Of a stretch of DNA of 64,000 nucleotides, positions 16,322 to 25,144 are shown piece after piece; within the stretch, counting starts at the first letter, position 1, and every line of letters starts with the position of its first letter. Source of the stretch: GCA-2401155 sp045047085 (GTDB lineage Bacteria > Pseudomonadota > Alphaproteobacteria > Rhizobiales > Rhizobiaceae). Below the pieces are notes generated by a model. It saw only the letters and a program-made list of their open reading frames with translations, did no database searches and was not told the DNA's origin. The stretch lies in contig JASFYT010000077.1 in NCBI GenBank assembly GCA_045047085.1, positions 1 through 64,000 of the forward strand, in the 5' to 3' direction. Made by a program: the position numbers and the translations under genes.

Positions 16322-18271
16322 ATGGATAATTCGAATCCGATCTGGTCTCCAAGCAAGACACAGATATCTGACAGCAATATGATGCAATTTGCCCGCTGGG
16401 CTTCGGAAAAATGGGACCGTTCCCTCACCAATTCCGACGAGCTCCATGCATGGTCAATTAATCACCTAGGGGAGTTTTGGGATTCGATTTGGGATTATTG
16501 CGGTGTTGTCGGTGAGAAGGGTGAACGGATATTAGCCAACCCCGGTAAAATGCCAGGTACGAAATTTTTCCCGGATGCCAGCTTTAATTTCGCTGAGAAT
16601 CTACTGAAGAAATCCGACGGTGACACCGCCATGATATTTCGCGGAGAAGATAAGGAACGAGCTTCTATTAGTTGGGATGAACTGCACGTGCTTGTGTCTA
16701 AATTCCAGCAGGCACTTGCATCTGCTGGGGTAGGCGAGGGCGACCGCGTTGCTGCCATGATGCCCAATATGATCGAAACCATCGCCGCCATGATAGCTGT
16801 TTCTTCCATTGGCGCAATTTGGTCATCATGTTCACCAGACTTCGGCACCAAGGGTGTGCTTGATCGTTTTGGTCAGATCGAACCAAAAGTGTTTTTTGCC
16901 TGCGATGGCTATTGGTATAATGGCAAGCGGATAGAGATCGCGGAAAAATTAGCTGAAATCGTGCCTGCCCTTAAGACAAAAACGGTTATTATTCCCTACC
17001 TTGGCATCGCATCGGATGTTGCCGACAATTTACCCGATGCGGTTAGTCTTGAGACGTTCATCGGCTCATTCGAGGCAAAAGCAGTTAGCTTTGTGTCCCT
17101 GCCGTTTGATCATCCACTATATATCGTGTTCTCGTCCGGTACTACCGGCATTCCAAAATGCATCGTCCATTCTCAGGGTGGCATCTTGCTCATGCATCTC
17201 AAGGAGCATCAGCTTCACTATGGATTGGGTGATGAAAGCAGGTTTTTCTACTTCTCCACCTGCGGTTGGATGATGTGGAACTGGTTGGCCTCCGGCCTGG
17301 CCAGCGGTGCAACGCTGATGCTCTATGATGGTTCACCTTTCGCGCCCGATGGCAATGTGTTGTTTGATTATGCGGCTGAAGAGAAATTTACCTTTTTTGG
17401 CACCTCGGCCAAATTCATTGATGCGGTTCGAAATGCTGATCTGAACCCCGCAATAACCCATGATTTAAGTGCTGTGCGGGTGATAACCTCCACCGGTTCG
17501 CCGCTGGCACCGGAAAATTATGATTTCGTCTATTCTCACATCAGTCCCAATGTGCATCTTGCCTCGATTTCCGGCGGGACAGATATCGCCGCCTGTTTTG
17601 TCGGTGGAGATCCAACGAAACCGGTCTATAAGGGTGAAATTCAAGCCAGTGGTCTGGGTATGGCGACAGAGGTCTGGAACGATGAGGGTGAGCCCGTGCA
17701 ATTGGAAAAGGGCGAGTTGGTTTGCGTCAAACCTTTCCCCTCAATGCCCATAGGTTTCTGGAATGATCTAGATGGCAGCAAATATCACGATGCATATTTC
17801 GCCCGCTTCGATAACATTTGGTGCCACGGAGATTTTGCCGAATGGACCGAACATGGCGGTATGGTTATTCATGGTCGATCCGATGCAACGCTTAATCCCG
17901 GGGGAGTGAGGATCGGCACTGCGGAAATCTACAATCAGGTCGAGCAATTGACGCAGGTTGATGAAGCTTTGTGCATTGGGCAAAGTTGGGAAAGCGATGT
18001 GCGGGTGGTCCTGTTCGTCAAACTCGCCGCCGGAGTAACTCTTGATGAGGCGTTGACCAAAACCATCAAACAAAAAATCAGAACCGGCGCCACTCCGCGC
18101 CATGTTCCAGCAAAAATCATAGCTGTTGCGGATATTCCTCGCACCAAATCAGGCAAGATTACAGAACTCGCTGTGCGAGATGTGGTCCATGGTCGTCAGA
18201 TAAAAAATCAGGAGGCTCTAGCCAACCCGGAGGCGCTCGCATTGTTCGAAAATCTGGCAGAACTGGCCTAA
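16322..18271 (+). CDS. aacS: Acetoacetyl-CoA synthetase (acetoacetate-CoA ligase)
   Basis: This 649-residue AMP-forming ligase activates acetoacetate to acetoacetyl-CoA, as used for ketone-body or PHB-derived acetoacetate. It has the AcsA-type N-terminal segment (WSINHLGEFWDSIWDY), the P-loop-like FSSGTTGIPKCIVHS, the TGSPLAPENYDFVY region, HGRSDATLNPGGVRIGTAE and the catalytic lysine in PRTKSGKITELAVRDVVHG. The frame is open from 16241, but ATG 16322 has an AGGAAGA site and gives the usual N-terminus (MDNSNPIWSPS). A palindromic intergenic element begins 30 bases after the stop. Confidence 0.95.
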   Translation: MDNSNPIWSPSKTQISDSNMMQFARWASEKWDRSLTNSDELHAWSINHLGEFWDSIWDYCGVVGEKGERILANPGKMPGTKFFPDASFNFAENLLKKSDGDTAMIFRGEDKERASISWDELHVLVSKFQQALASAGVGEGDRVAAMMPNMIETIAAMIAVSSIGAIWSSCSPDFGTKGVLDRFGQIEPKVFFACDGYWYNGKRIEIAEKLAEIVPALKTKTVIIPYLGIASDVADNLPDAVSLETFIGSFEAKAVSFVSLPFDHPLYIVFSSGTTGIPKCIVHSQGGILLMHLKEHQLHYGLGDESRFFYFSTCGWMMWNWLASGLASGATLMLYDGSPFAPDGNVLFDYAAEEKFTFFGTSAKFIDAVRNADLNPAITHDLSAVRVITSTGSPLAPENYDFVYSHISPNVHLASISGGTDIAACFVGGDPTKPVYKGEIQASGLGMATEVWNDEGEPVQLEKGELVCVKPFPSMPIGFWNDLDGSKYHDAYFARFDNIWCHGDFAEWTEHGGMVIHGRSDATLNPGGVRIGTAEIYNQVEQLTQVDEALCIGQSWESDVRVVLFVKLAAGVTLDEALTKTIKQKIRTGATPRHVPAKIIAVADIPRTKSGKITELAVRDVVHGRQIKNQEALANPEALALFENLAELA

Positions 18272-18300
18272 ATATGCTCCCAACACAACGCTAACATTCA

Positions 18301-18380
18301 GGGCAGCGAAGAGCTGCCCGGCGCTAGCTGCGCCGCGCTTTCGCAGGCCTGAGCGCAGCGAAGATGCGCCGTGAGAACAA
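18301..18380 (+). repeat. Palindromic intergenic element, copy A
   Basis: The element opens with hairpin GGGCAGC-GAAGA-GCTGCCC (18301-18319) and continues with GGCGC-TAGCT-GCGCC. It then has CTTTCGCAGGCCTGAGCG and ends GATGCGCCGTGAGAACAA. The internal and right-end parts recur at 29.7 kb (copy B) and 59.0 kb (copy C), and the opening hairpin recurs at 22776-22794. It starts 30 bases after aacS, in the same orientation relative to the upstream gene as the other copies. It may act as a 3'-end structure of the mRNA. Confidence 0.6.
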
Positions 18381-18580
18381 TTTATGGTTAACCAAAAGTA
18401 ACCAGGATTTTAACCTTGAAATCATTCGGGGGTTGGTTGAAAGGCATTTTAAGGATTCTGGTAAGGTTTTATTAAGCTTTGAAGGCGATATTGGTCTTCA
18501 GAGATTTTAAGCTTTTGCTACAAAGTTTAACAAAATATTTGAACACAGCGTGCCTCTCCTAATGTTGTTATCAAATTCCT
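18381..18580 (+). other. 200-base non-coding stretch upstream of an orphan terminator
   Basis: Between repeat copy A and the terminator at 18581 no open frame of note is present. The sequence is AT-rich, with repeats of the sort AAGGATTCTGG/AAGGTTTTATT and the phrase TTTTAAGCTTTTGCTACAAAG. Because the terminator serves the plus strand and lies 310 bases beyond aacS, a small RNA ending there is possible, but I see no convincing promoter. Confidence 0.25.
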
Positions 18581-18609
18581 GGCCCCGTTTTTACGGGGCC
18601 TTTTTTTTT
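18581..18609 (+). terminator. Strong Rho-independent terminator, plus strand
   Basis: GGCCCCGT-TTTT-ACGGGGCC forms a perfect 8-bp GC-rich stem followed by nine T residues (18601-18609). On the minus strand no T-run follows, so it acts on plus-strand transcription. The nearest plus-strand gene, aacS, ends 310 bases upstream. It lies 20 bases from the stop of the convergent histidine kinase gene. Confidence 0.9.
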
Positions 18610-18628
18610 GACTAAAACCAAGAGGTTT

Positions 18629-21600
18629 TTAATCCGCCAAAACGCGTTGTGTCGGGAATTGTACATGGGCGATTGTACCCTTGTCCGTGGCGCTTTCCAG
18701 ATCAAAATACGCTCTGTTAGCATCAACCAGCGCTTTTGTAAGCGGCAGGCCAAGACCAGTTCCCTCGCCGCGTCTATCGCGGCCGGTTCCGGGAATTTGA
18801 TGGAAGGGCTGCATGGCATCCTTCAATTCGCTCTCGCTCATGCCAATGCCTGTATCACGGATGCGAAGTGCTACTTCCCCATTACTTTCATAAACCGTTG
18901 AAACGATCACCTGACCGTTGCGCTGGGAAAATTTAATCGCATTGGAAACAAGGTTCATAATGATTTGTCGCATGGCGCGCGCATCTGCAACGACCTTGGG
19001 AACGGCACGAGATAGGGATGTTCGGATGATAATGCGCTGGCTATTTGCCTGCGGCTGCATCAGGGCAACGGTTTCTGAGACGATCTTATTTAAATCAACG
19101 GCTTCAAAAGACAAGTCCATTTTGCCGGATTCAATTTTGGAAAGATCAAGAAGGTCGTTGATCAGATCAAGCACATGAACGCCCGAACGGTTAATATCGC
19201 GCAGATATTCGCGGTAACGCTCATTCTCAATCGCGCCAAACCGCTCCTCGATCATTACATCGGAAAATCCGATAATTGCATTGAGCGGCGTACGGATTTC
19301 ATGGCTCACCCGTGCCAGAAACTCGGATTTATGTTCGCTGGCAAGTTCCGCTTGTCTGCGTGCCTGAATAAGGTCTTCTTCCGCTTTTTTCCATGCGGAC
19401 ATATCGCGAATGACAGCGCACAATTTTTTGGAAGTACCCATTTTGCCAAAGGTCACCAACAGCGGTATGAAACCACCATTGGCTTCACGGCCAATCAGCT
19501 CCAACCCGTCATTCAACACGCTACCGACCGGGTCTTTGGGTTCGTCCGTATCGCTGGTCAACGCAACAATGATGCTGGCGATGGCGTCGTGACTCTCTAC
19601 TGCAAAGAGGGTTTCAATGCTTTTATTGGAAACGCCCGAATGTTCAATACCAAACAACGCTTCAGCCGGTGCATTGATCGATTCAATCGTGCCCATATTG
19701 TCAACAACAATGATACCGTCCGTGGCAGTATTTAGAATATTCTGGAGCTGGCTGACTTGGGAGATTTCAATCGCTGGCATTTCATCATGTGCAGCCGGTG
19801 CAGTGGGTTCCGTCAACAATGCGTCGCCAGGTGTTTTTTCTTCCAAATGCGGTGAGAACGTTAGCAACAGCGCCTTTTCACCCCGCCACGCAATGCTACG
19901 AAGGGTCATTTGGCCGCTCAGTTGTTCCCCACTGGCAAGAACAAGGTGGAAGGCATCATTGCTTCCTTCTTCCAATTCACTCTGGCCTTTATCGAAATTG
20001 CTTTCGAGTAGAACATCAATGCCACCAGCATCGACGATCTCGCTGAGGGAATCATAACCAGTAATATCCAGCATCTCTTCATTGACGAACAGGCATTCGT
20101 CGGCCTGATAAACCAGTGCGGGAATGTCTAAATCTCTGACTTTTTCCAGTTCGCCATTGATTAAATCATCGTCTGCGGAATTGTCGTTTGCCAAGTCACT
20201 ATTGGACAAATCATTATTGGAATTTTTTTCGTCATCTGACACAACCGTTTCAGGAACGCCAGCTTCTTCTTCCCTGCCAATGATCCATTCGGAGTCGGAT
20301 GTCTCACGCAGAGATTTACCAATTTTGTCGAATGCCCGATTTTCATGATCGGTCAGGTTTTCTCTTTCAGGCTGGGCCGGCTGAACCGGTTGGTCTTCCT
20401 TCGTCGCTTGAGGATGCCCAGGTGTCAGGTGAAAAACATTGTCCGGTTTTTCCTCTGGAACAAACTCATCTTCCTGTGTTAAAATCTGACGAATTGAGAC
20501 GTCATCCGTTTTCTCATTATCAAGCAATGAAGTAGGCGCGCGTTTTCCAACCCACCCCTTGGTGCGGGCGGCAGTAAGGGCAAGTCCGGTTGCATCCTGG
20601 TCTAAAATAGCATCAGCCGTTCGGATGACCCCAAAGCCACGAAAGCCTTCAAATTCCCGCTCAGAACTAAACGCAGGGAGGGCTGCCAAATCAATTGGGA
20701 CTTGCAAATCCGTTCCCTGCACCGGCCACATCACCGATTTGCCGGACCATGTGTCTTGTTTGGAGAGCAGGCCGCCTATGATGCCATTTTCGTCAAACCC
20801 GAATACCGCAGCAACATCCTGCCATCTTCGGCCAACCACATCGGCAGCGTTGGGGCCAACGATTTCGGCAAGTTCAGGTGAGACGGATTTGAATATCTGG
20901 TTCTCGTCGATAGTCCAGGCAAAACGTGTGGCATTGGCCGTGTCATCAAAGGTGAAAGGAGGCTCATCAACCTCATCCGTTTGCTCTATATCGCCGGTTA
21001 CACTGGCATCTTCCTGCGTAACATCTTCGTTCAGAGGTTTAGTTTCCTCATTATCGATGATTTCAATATCCGGTTCTTCTGCTTCGGCAACAACCTCATC
21101 AGGTTTGTCGGCTTCTGGTTCGGTTAATTCTTCGACTGAAGTCTCTTCTTCAATTAGTTCTTCAGGCTCATCCGCCTTAGCCTCATCGCCGAACTGTAGC
21201 ACAGGCTCATCAAGAGGATGGCTATCTCCATCAGATATCATATCTGTTTCAGGCAGAATTGGTTCTTCTACGATATCGTCCTTCGAACTAAAGACACCAA
21301 CTGAGGTTGAAGGTATAGGCTCGTTCACCCCTCCCGATCCGGTTCTCGCCAGAACAAGCAGATTACGACCAGGATTGTTGCTTAGCCGGGCAATGCCAGC
21401 GGCAAATTCACTTTTATCCAGCGCGTTAATGCGACGCTTAACAAGGCGGTCATCTTGATCGCGCAAATCACTCACCAAAACCTGCAAATCGTCAACCGAT
21501 AAATCAATGTCCGAAAAGGAACGGGTGGCAGCGATGGTCAACGTGTAATCATCAATAATTGCGGCTGCATCAGCAAAACCGTTCAGTGAATTAACGGCAT

Positions 21601-22012
21601 TATCGGCAATCTCGTATTCTTTTAAAGTGCGAAGTAATTTTTCGTCCTGACACTTGAGCAACAGCGCCTTTTCCCCGTGGGGCAAGGTTATCATGCTCAA
21701 CTCGCACTGAATAAGCTCGGAGCGCAGGCCGCGGACAACGCGAAATCCCCGCGAAAGGGTTTCATTTTCGCGCAATTGCTCATAGGCAAATCGTAATTGC
21801 TGAATGAATGGCTGTGATGGGGAAGGGCGCGAGGAAAGTAGTTCTACAACGCCGTCTCCCCCGAAAAACTCGGCACCTGCTGCATTTACCCAAAGCACAA
21901 CTTCTATACCAGCGTCAAAAACCAATGCAGGTTCTGGCGACAGAACATGACCGCGTAATTGTTGCAAGACACACAGGTCAAGATATGAATATTCAGGCTT
22001 TTGCATCGTCAT
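18629..22012 (-). CDS. PAS-domain sensor histidine kinase of the PdhS/CbrA/PleC-DivJ type
   Basis: This is a long soluble histidine kinase of about 1127 residues. A poorly conserved N-terminal sensory region is followed by a very acidic linker (about residues 260-360, many E and D), at least two PAS-like domains, and a PAS domain directly before the kinase core. The phosphoacceptor histidine is in SHEIRTPLNAIIGFSDVM (about residue 900). The ATPase domain shows NLVSNAIKFS (N box), RIRDTGIGM (G1) and GEGTGLGLPLTKAL (G2). The core and the RVLA ending resemble the DivK-directed kinases PdhS and CbrA of Brucella and Sinorhizobium, which control cell cycle and polarity. No receiver domain is present. 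The likely start is ATG 22012 or ATG 22006; the frame extends to a TTG at 22054. Confidence 0.85.
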   Translation of the reverse strand: MTMQKPEYSYLDLCVLQQLRGHVLSPEPALVFDAGIEVVLWVNAAGAEFFGGDGVVELLSSRPSPSQPFIQQLRFAYEQLRENETLSRGFRVVRGLRSELIQCELSMITLPHGEKALLLKCQDEKLLRTLKEYEIADNAVNSLNGFADAAAIIDDYTLTIAATRSFSDIDLSVDDLQVLVSDLRDQDDRLVKRRINALDKSEFAAGIARLSNNPGRNLLVLARTGSGGVNEPIPSTSVGVFSSKDDIVEEPILPETDMISDGDSHPLDEPVLQFGDEAKADEPEELIEEETSVEELTEPEADKPDEVVAEAEEPDIEIIDNEETKPLNEDVTQEDASVTGDIEQTDEVDEPPFTFDDTANATRFAWTIDENQIFKSVSPELAEIVGPNAADVVGRRWQDVAAVFGFDENGIIGGLLSKQDTWSGKSVMWPVQGTDLQVPIDLAALPAFSSEREFEGFRGFGVIRTADAILDQDATGLALTAARTKGWVGKRAPTSLLDNEKTDDVSIRQILTQEDEFVPEEKPDNVFHLTPGHPQATKEDQPVQPAQPERENLTDHENRAFDKIGKSLRETSDSEWIIGREEEAGVPETVVSDDEKNSNNDLSNSDLANDNSADDDLINGELEKVRDLDIPALVYQADECLFVNEEMLDITGYDSLSEIVDAGGIDVLLESNFDKGQSELEEGSNDAFHLVLASGEQLSGQMTLRSIAWRGEKALLLTFSPHLEEKTPGDALLTEPTAPAAHDEMPAIEISQVSQLQNILNTATDGIIVVDNMGTIESINAPAEALFGIEHSGVSNKSIETLFAVESHDAIASIIVALTSDTDEPKDPVGSVLNDGLELIGREANGGFIPLLVTFGKMGTSKKLCAVIRDMSAWKKAEEDLIQARRQAELASEHKSEFLARVSHEIRTPLNAIIGFSDVMIEERFGAIENERYREYLRDINRSGVHVLDLINDLLDLSKIESGKMDLSFEAVDLNKIVSETVALMQPQANSQRIIIRTSLSRAVPKVVADARAMRQIIMNLVSNAIKFSQRNGQVIVSTVYESNGEVALRIRDTGIGMSESELKDAMQPFHQIPGTGRDRRGEGTGLGLPLTKALVDANRAYFDLESATDKGTIAHVQFPTQRVLAD

Positions 22013-22170
22013 CAACTCAATACTCAATAAACAACTAAGGGCACACCAAGCCAACCCTATGTCAGGCGGCTAATTCAACAGTAACCATTTGTTAATATCT
22101 CGGGAAGCCCCGTGGGTCCAGATAAATGAGCATTTAAGCGCCATGTAACTCCGGTGAGGGTTAATTATTA

Positions 22171-22219
22171 TTGTGCAGCGCAACAAAAATGTTGCAATGC
22201 ACAAAAAACGTGCTATCTA
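22171..22219 (+). promoter_or_regulatory. Two PhaR-like boxes overlapping the phasin promoter
   Basis: TGCAGCGCAACA (22174-22185) and TGCAATGCACAA (22193-22204) share the TGC-N3-GCA core reported for PhaR/AniA regulators of polyhydroxybutyrate genes in rhizobia. Together they form an imperfect larger dyad, TTGTGCA...TGCACAA. A sigma70-like promoter, TTGCAA (22192-22197), 16-base spacer, TATCTA (22214-22219), overlaps the second box, so binding would block transcription. The phasin start is 70 bases downstream. Confidence 0.55.
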
Positions 22220-22288
22220 AAGGGTACAAAGAAATTTATTAAAGATGACGGCGAGGGTTTTGCCGCCTACACCCGATGGAGATCGACT

Positions 22289-22744
22289 ATGACAAAGAAA
22301 ACTGAAAAAGCTATCCCGGCTTTCGAAATGCCAAAATTTGACGCATCCGCATTTGATTTTGCAAAAATGAACGAAACTTTTCGCGAGTACGCTGAAAAAG
22401 GCGCAGCTCAACAGGAAGAGTTTTACAGCAATTTCAAAACTGTTGCTGAAGAAGCCAAAGTTTCTGCTGAAGAAGCAATGGAAGTTGCACGCGGTGCTGG
22501 TGACGAACTTTCCGCTAAGGCAGTTAAAAACGTAAAAGCCAATACAGAAGCAGGTACAGCCTTCTTCGAAGGCATGATGGGTGTAAAATCATTCACCGAA
22601 GCATTTGATCTGCAAGGCGCTTTCTTCCGTACACAGTTTGAAACGGTATCAGCTCAGGTTAAAGATGCTGTTGAACTGACAACCAAAGTCAGCGAAAAAG
22701 CAGCCGCACCTGCCAAAGCAGCGTATGAAAAAGCTGTTGCTTAA
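22289..22744 (+). CDS. Phasin family protein (PHB granule-associated)
   Basis: This 151-residue all-helical, alanine- and lysine-rich protein lacks a signal peptide and cysteines. It has the Phasin_2 pattern: MPKFDASAFDFAKMNETFRE at the front, an amphipathic core (EEFYSNFKTVAEEAKVSAEE), AGTAFFEGMMGVKSFTEAFD, and a tail of A/K repeats. Phasins coat polyhydroxyalkanoate granules and limit their size. The frame is open upstream to 22154, but ATG 22289 has a GGAG ribosome site and yields the normal family length. PhaR-like boxes precede it, as expected for a granule protein repressed until PHB accumulates. Confidence 0.9.
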   Translation: MTKKTEKAIPAFEMPKFDASAFDFAKMNETFREYAEKGAAQQEEFYSNFKTVAEEAKVSAEEAMEVARGAGDELSAKAVKNVKANTEAGTAFFEGMMGVKSFTEAFDLQGAFFRTQFETVSAQVKDAVELTTKVSEKAAAPAKAAYEKAVA

Positions 22745-22775
22745 GGCTTGTTTTGCCTAAAGAAAACAAAGATAC

Positions 22776-22794
22776 GGGCAGCAAATTGCTGCCC
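22776..22794 (+). repeat. Hairpin related to the opening of repeat copy A (copy D)
   Basis: GGGCAGCA-AAT-TGCTGCCC is a perfect 8-bp stem, followed by GGCAC-TCCGA-TGCC. In copy A the order is GGGCAGC-loop-GCTGCCC followed directly by GGCGC-loop-GCGCC, so the two hairpin pairs correspond. It lies 32 bases after the phasin stop, while copy A lies 30 bases after aacS. The right-end motif of the other copies is missing here. Confidence 0.45.
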
Positions 22795-22885
22795 GGCACT
22801 CCGATGCCATGCCAACTCGGTGAGTTTCTCCCGATACCAAGCTAAAATATCATCATACAAAATTGGACAGTTTGCACCTCGTTTT

Positions 22886-22920
22886 CAGACAGAAGCCTGA
22901 AATGGTCTGCTTTTTTGTTT
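22886..22920 (+). terminator. Probable Rho-independent terminator before tRNA-His
   Basis: CAGAC (22886-22890) pairs with GTCTG (22905-22909) and is followed by C and six T, then GTTT. An alternative stem TTTCAG/CTGAAA overlaps it. It could end the phasin transcript, 142 bases after the stop. Confidence 0.5.
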
Positions 22921-22951
22921 ACCCAATAAGGTAAAAAATCCCCTTTGACCC

Positions 22952-22980
22952 TTGCAAATGGGAATGGATAGCCGTATTTC
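22952..22980 (+). promoter_or_regulatory. Candidate promoter of tRNA-His
   Basis: TTGCAA (22952-22957), a 17-base spacer and TATTTC (22975-22980) lie 18 bases before the tRNA. The match to the sigma70 consensus is fair in the -35 box and weak in the -10 box. Confidence 0.35.
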
Positions 22981-22998
22981 AGTTTTGCAGTAAGATGT

Positions 22999-23075
22999 GC
23001 GGTTGTAGCTCAGTTGGTTAGAGCGCTAGATTGTGGCTCTAGAGGCCGGTGGTTCAATTCCCCCCAACCGTACCA
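22999..23075 (+). tRNA. tRNA-His (anticodon GTG)
   Basis: This is a 77-base cloverleaf with encoded CCA. The acceptor stem is GCGGTTG/CAACCGT with a G-U first pair. The D arm begins GCTC, the anticodon stem is CTAGA/TCTAG around TTGTGGC, and the T loop is TTCAATT. The anticodon GTG reads the histidine codons CAC and CAU. The base before position 1 is T, so no G-1 is encoded, and the discriminator is A73. Canonical bacterial tRNA-His has G-1:C73; the form seen here is known from a large alphaproteobacterial clade. The T stem carries a U-C mismatch (GGTGG/CCCCC). Confidence 0.97.
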
Positions 23076-23143
23076 TTTTCCCAAACATTGGCTTCCAGAT
23101 GTATCTCTAAGCTAAACAGATAGCATCGGCAGAGCTTCCGTCT

Positions 23144-25144
23144 TCAGGCAGCCTGCAGTTTGGTTTTCCGCTCGAGAATACTGAGTAATCCACTTTCAAT
23201 CGGTGTCTCAGTAGAAACCAATATTTCGTCATCATGAGTATTCATATCGATCAGATCATCGGTTTCAAACGTGCTCAACATGTAATTGATGTTGCTCACG
23301 TCGTCGGCAAGCGCCCGGCTGGCGGCATTGTTGTGCTCTGCCATGTGGGCGTTTTGCTTGGTTCCCTCGTCGATCATATTTATTGAACTGCTTATTTCTT
23401 GAAGCCCCGATGATTGCTCATAAGCCGCAACCACAATCGCTGCTACATGCTCGCTGATATGTTGGACTTCTTTCGCAATCACATTCAAAGCACCACCCGT
23501 ATCGTTTACCAGATTAACCCCGGTATCTACCTCTTCGCCGGATTTGATAATCAGTTCTCTAATTTCTTTGGCTGCCGTAGAAGAACGTTGAGCAAGGCCA
23601 CGTACTTCCTGTGCAACGACTGCAAAACCTCTTCCAGCGTCGCCAGCCCTTGCAGCTTCAACTCCGGCATTAAGCGCAAGCAAATTGGTTTGAAACGAAA
23701 TCTCGTCAATCACACCAATAATTTTAGTAATTTCTTTCGAAGACGCCTTAATTCGATCCATGGCCTCAACCGCGGTATCCACGATCTCACCAGAATGCTC
23801 TGCATCAGCTCTGGTTTTCTCCACAAGAACACCCGCTTCTTCTGCGCGTTGCGTAGAAGTACGAACAGCCAGAGCAATTTCCTTTACCGCATCAGCAGTT
23901 CGTTCAATTGATTCTGCTTGGGATTCAGTACGCTTGGTCAAATTTTTAGAAGAATTTCGAATATTTTCGGTGGTTGATCTCAACGAAATAGATGTGTCGC
24001 GTAATCGTCTGATCATATCAACACTGTGGTTTTCATTCGCCTGCATTTCACTATTGAGGATATTCACCTTGATTGCGTTCTCCCGGAAAACAATAAGTGC
24101 CCGGTACATCATGCCAATTTCAGTCGTACTCGGATCATCCTCAATTTCTATTGTAGTATCATTGACAGCCAGGGCTTCTGAAATCCGGGTAATTTTCTTT
24201 AGTGGCAGAACAATGGATTGCCCAATAATCAGCCCAGCAAGGAGCATTATAAACAGGGCGGCACAAATCACCCCCAATATAGTATAGCGTACCAAAGTGG
24301 TCAGTTCCGCAACCTGCATTTGTGAGCTGTTCATTGCATCAGATGCGTAATTGGAAACTTTCAGAATCTCTGCAGCCAAAGATTGATAAACTAGGTCCAG
24401 ATCACTAATGTTTTCTTCCAGTATCAGAGATTTCTCAACAAAATTGGTGAAACTAACATGATAATTCCGCAACAGCGCTTTTAGGTTGGTTTTTGTTGAA
24501 ACATGAATTGAGGCTTCGTCAATCAGTTGCATAATCTCTGCTACATGCTCAGTTACATGATTGGAGTAATTCTTGTCCTTACGTATGATGAAGTTTTTTT
24601 CATGCTGGCGCATCAACAACATTTTAATCATTGCGCCACGTAGATGGGCCTTCATCAGTTTCTCTTCTACCTCACGAATTGCATCGTGCATTGCTTTGCG
24701 CAGGCCCTGATCTTCATTCCAGCCAATATCGGCCCTATATTCGATGATGTTGTCAAAAATGATTTCGTGTGTCTTCAGGTTTTTGCGGATTAAGATGATG
24801 GAACTCTCTATTGGCGTTGCTGCCAAGAGTATTTCCAGCTTACTAGTATTTTCGCGTACACTCACCTCTTGCTGCCTTATCTTGGTGAGCTGTGCCGGCT
24901 TGCCGCTGGCGATAAAGTTTTGACCCTCAACCCGAATTCTGGCGGTACCAGTCACAATATGGTCTGACAGGACCTCTACCACACGTAGCTGGCGCTGGAG
25001 CTGAGTTTGTTTTTGTGTGCTGGCATCTCCGTAGACATAAACCCCACCGACAATGGAAAATAGTACAACGCCGACTAATGCGTTTAGCTGAATACGATAG
25101 CTGATATTTACCTGTTTAAATAACTTGGGTGCAAATTTGAACAT
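23144..25144 (-). CDS. Methyl-accepting chemotaxis protein with long periplasmic sensor
   Basis: This 666-residue chemoreceptor has transmembrane helix 1 at about residues 19-40 (LNALVGVVLFSIVGGVYVYG) and helix 2 at about 286-308. A helical periplasmic domain of about 245 residues lies between them, in size and style like the helical bimodular (HBM) sensors. A HAMP domain (about 308-362) leads to the signalling domain, with the hairpin tip in IGVIDEISFQTNLLALNAGV and GFAVVAQEVRGLAQRSS. There is no C-terminal CheR/CheB pentapeptide. HBM sensors bind small organic acids in studied cases; the ligand here is unknown. It lies next to a truncated paralogue transcribed in the same direction. Confidence 0.93.
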   Translation of the reverse strand: MFKFAPKLFKQVNISYRIQLNALVGVVLFSIVGGVYVYGDASTQKQTQLQRQLRVVEVLSDHIVTGTARIRVEGQNFIASGKPAQLTKIRQQEVSVRENTSKLEILLAATPIESSIILIRKNLKTHEIIFDNIIEYRADIGWNEDQGLRKAMHDAIREVEEKLMKAHLRGAMIKMLLMRQHEKNFIIRKDKNYSNHVTEHVAEIMQLIDEASIHVSTKTNLKALLRNYHVSFTNFVEKSLILEENISDLDLVYQSLAAEILKVSNYASDAMNSSQMQVAELTTLVRYTILGVICAALFIMLLAGLIIGQSIVLPLKKITRISEALAVNDTTIEIEDDPSTTEIGMMYRALIVFRENAIKVNILNSEMQANENHSVDMIRRLRDTSISLRSTTENIRNSSKNLTKRTESQAESIERTADAVKEIALAVRTSTQRAEEAGVLVEKTRADAEHSGEIVDTAVEAMDRIKASSKEITKIIGVIDEISFQTNLLALNAGVEAARAGDAGRGFAVVAQEVRGLAQRSSTAAKEIRELIIKSGEEVDTGVNLVNDTGGALNVIAKEVQHISEHVAAIVVAAYEQSSGLQEISSSINMIDEGTKQNAHMAEHNNAASRALADDVSNINYMLSTFETDDLIDMNTHDDEILVSTETPIESGLLSILERKTKLQAA

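Noticed and set aside
20559..21458. Open frame of 299 codons on the plus strand, rich in serine
   Set aside because: It is antisense to the acidic linker of the histidine kinase; Glu/Asp codons read backwards give Ser/Phe-rich products. It has no ribosome site or family resemblance.
22776..22794. Hairpin after the phasin gene as its terminator
   Set aside because: No T-run follows; the hairpin at 22886-22920 with six T is a better candidate, and this one matches the opening of the repeat family.
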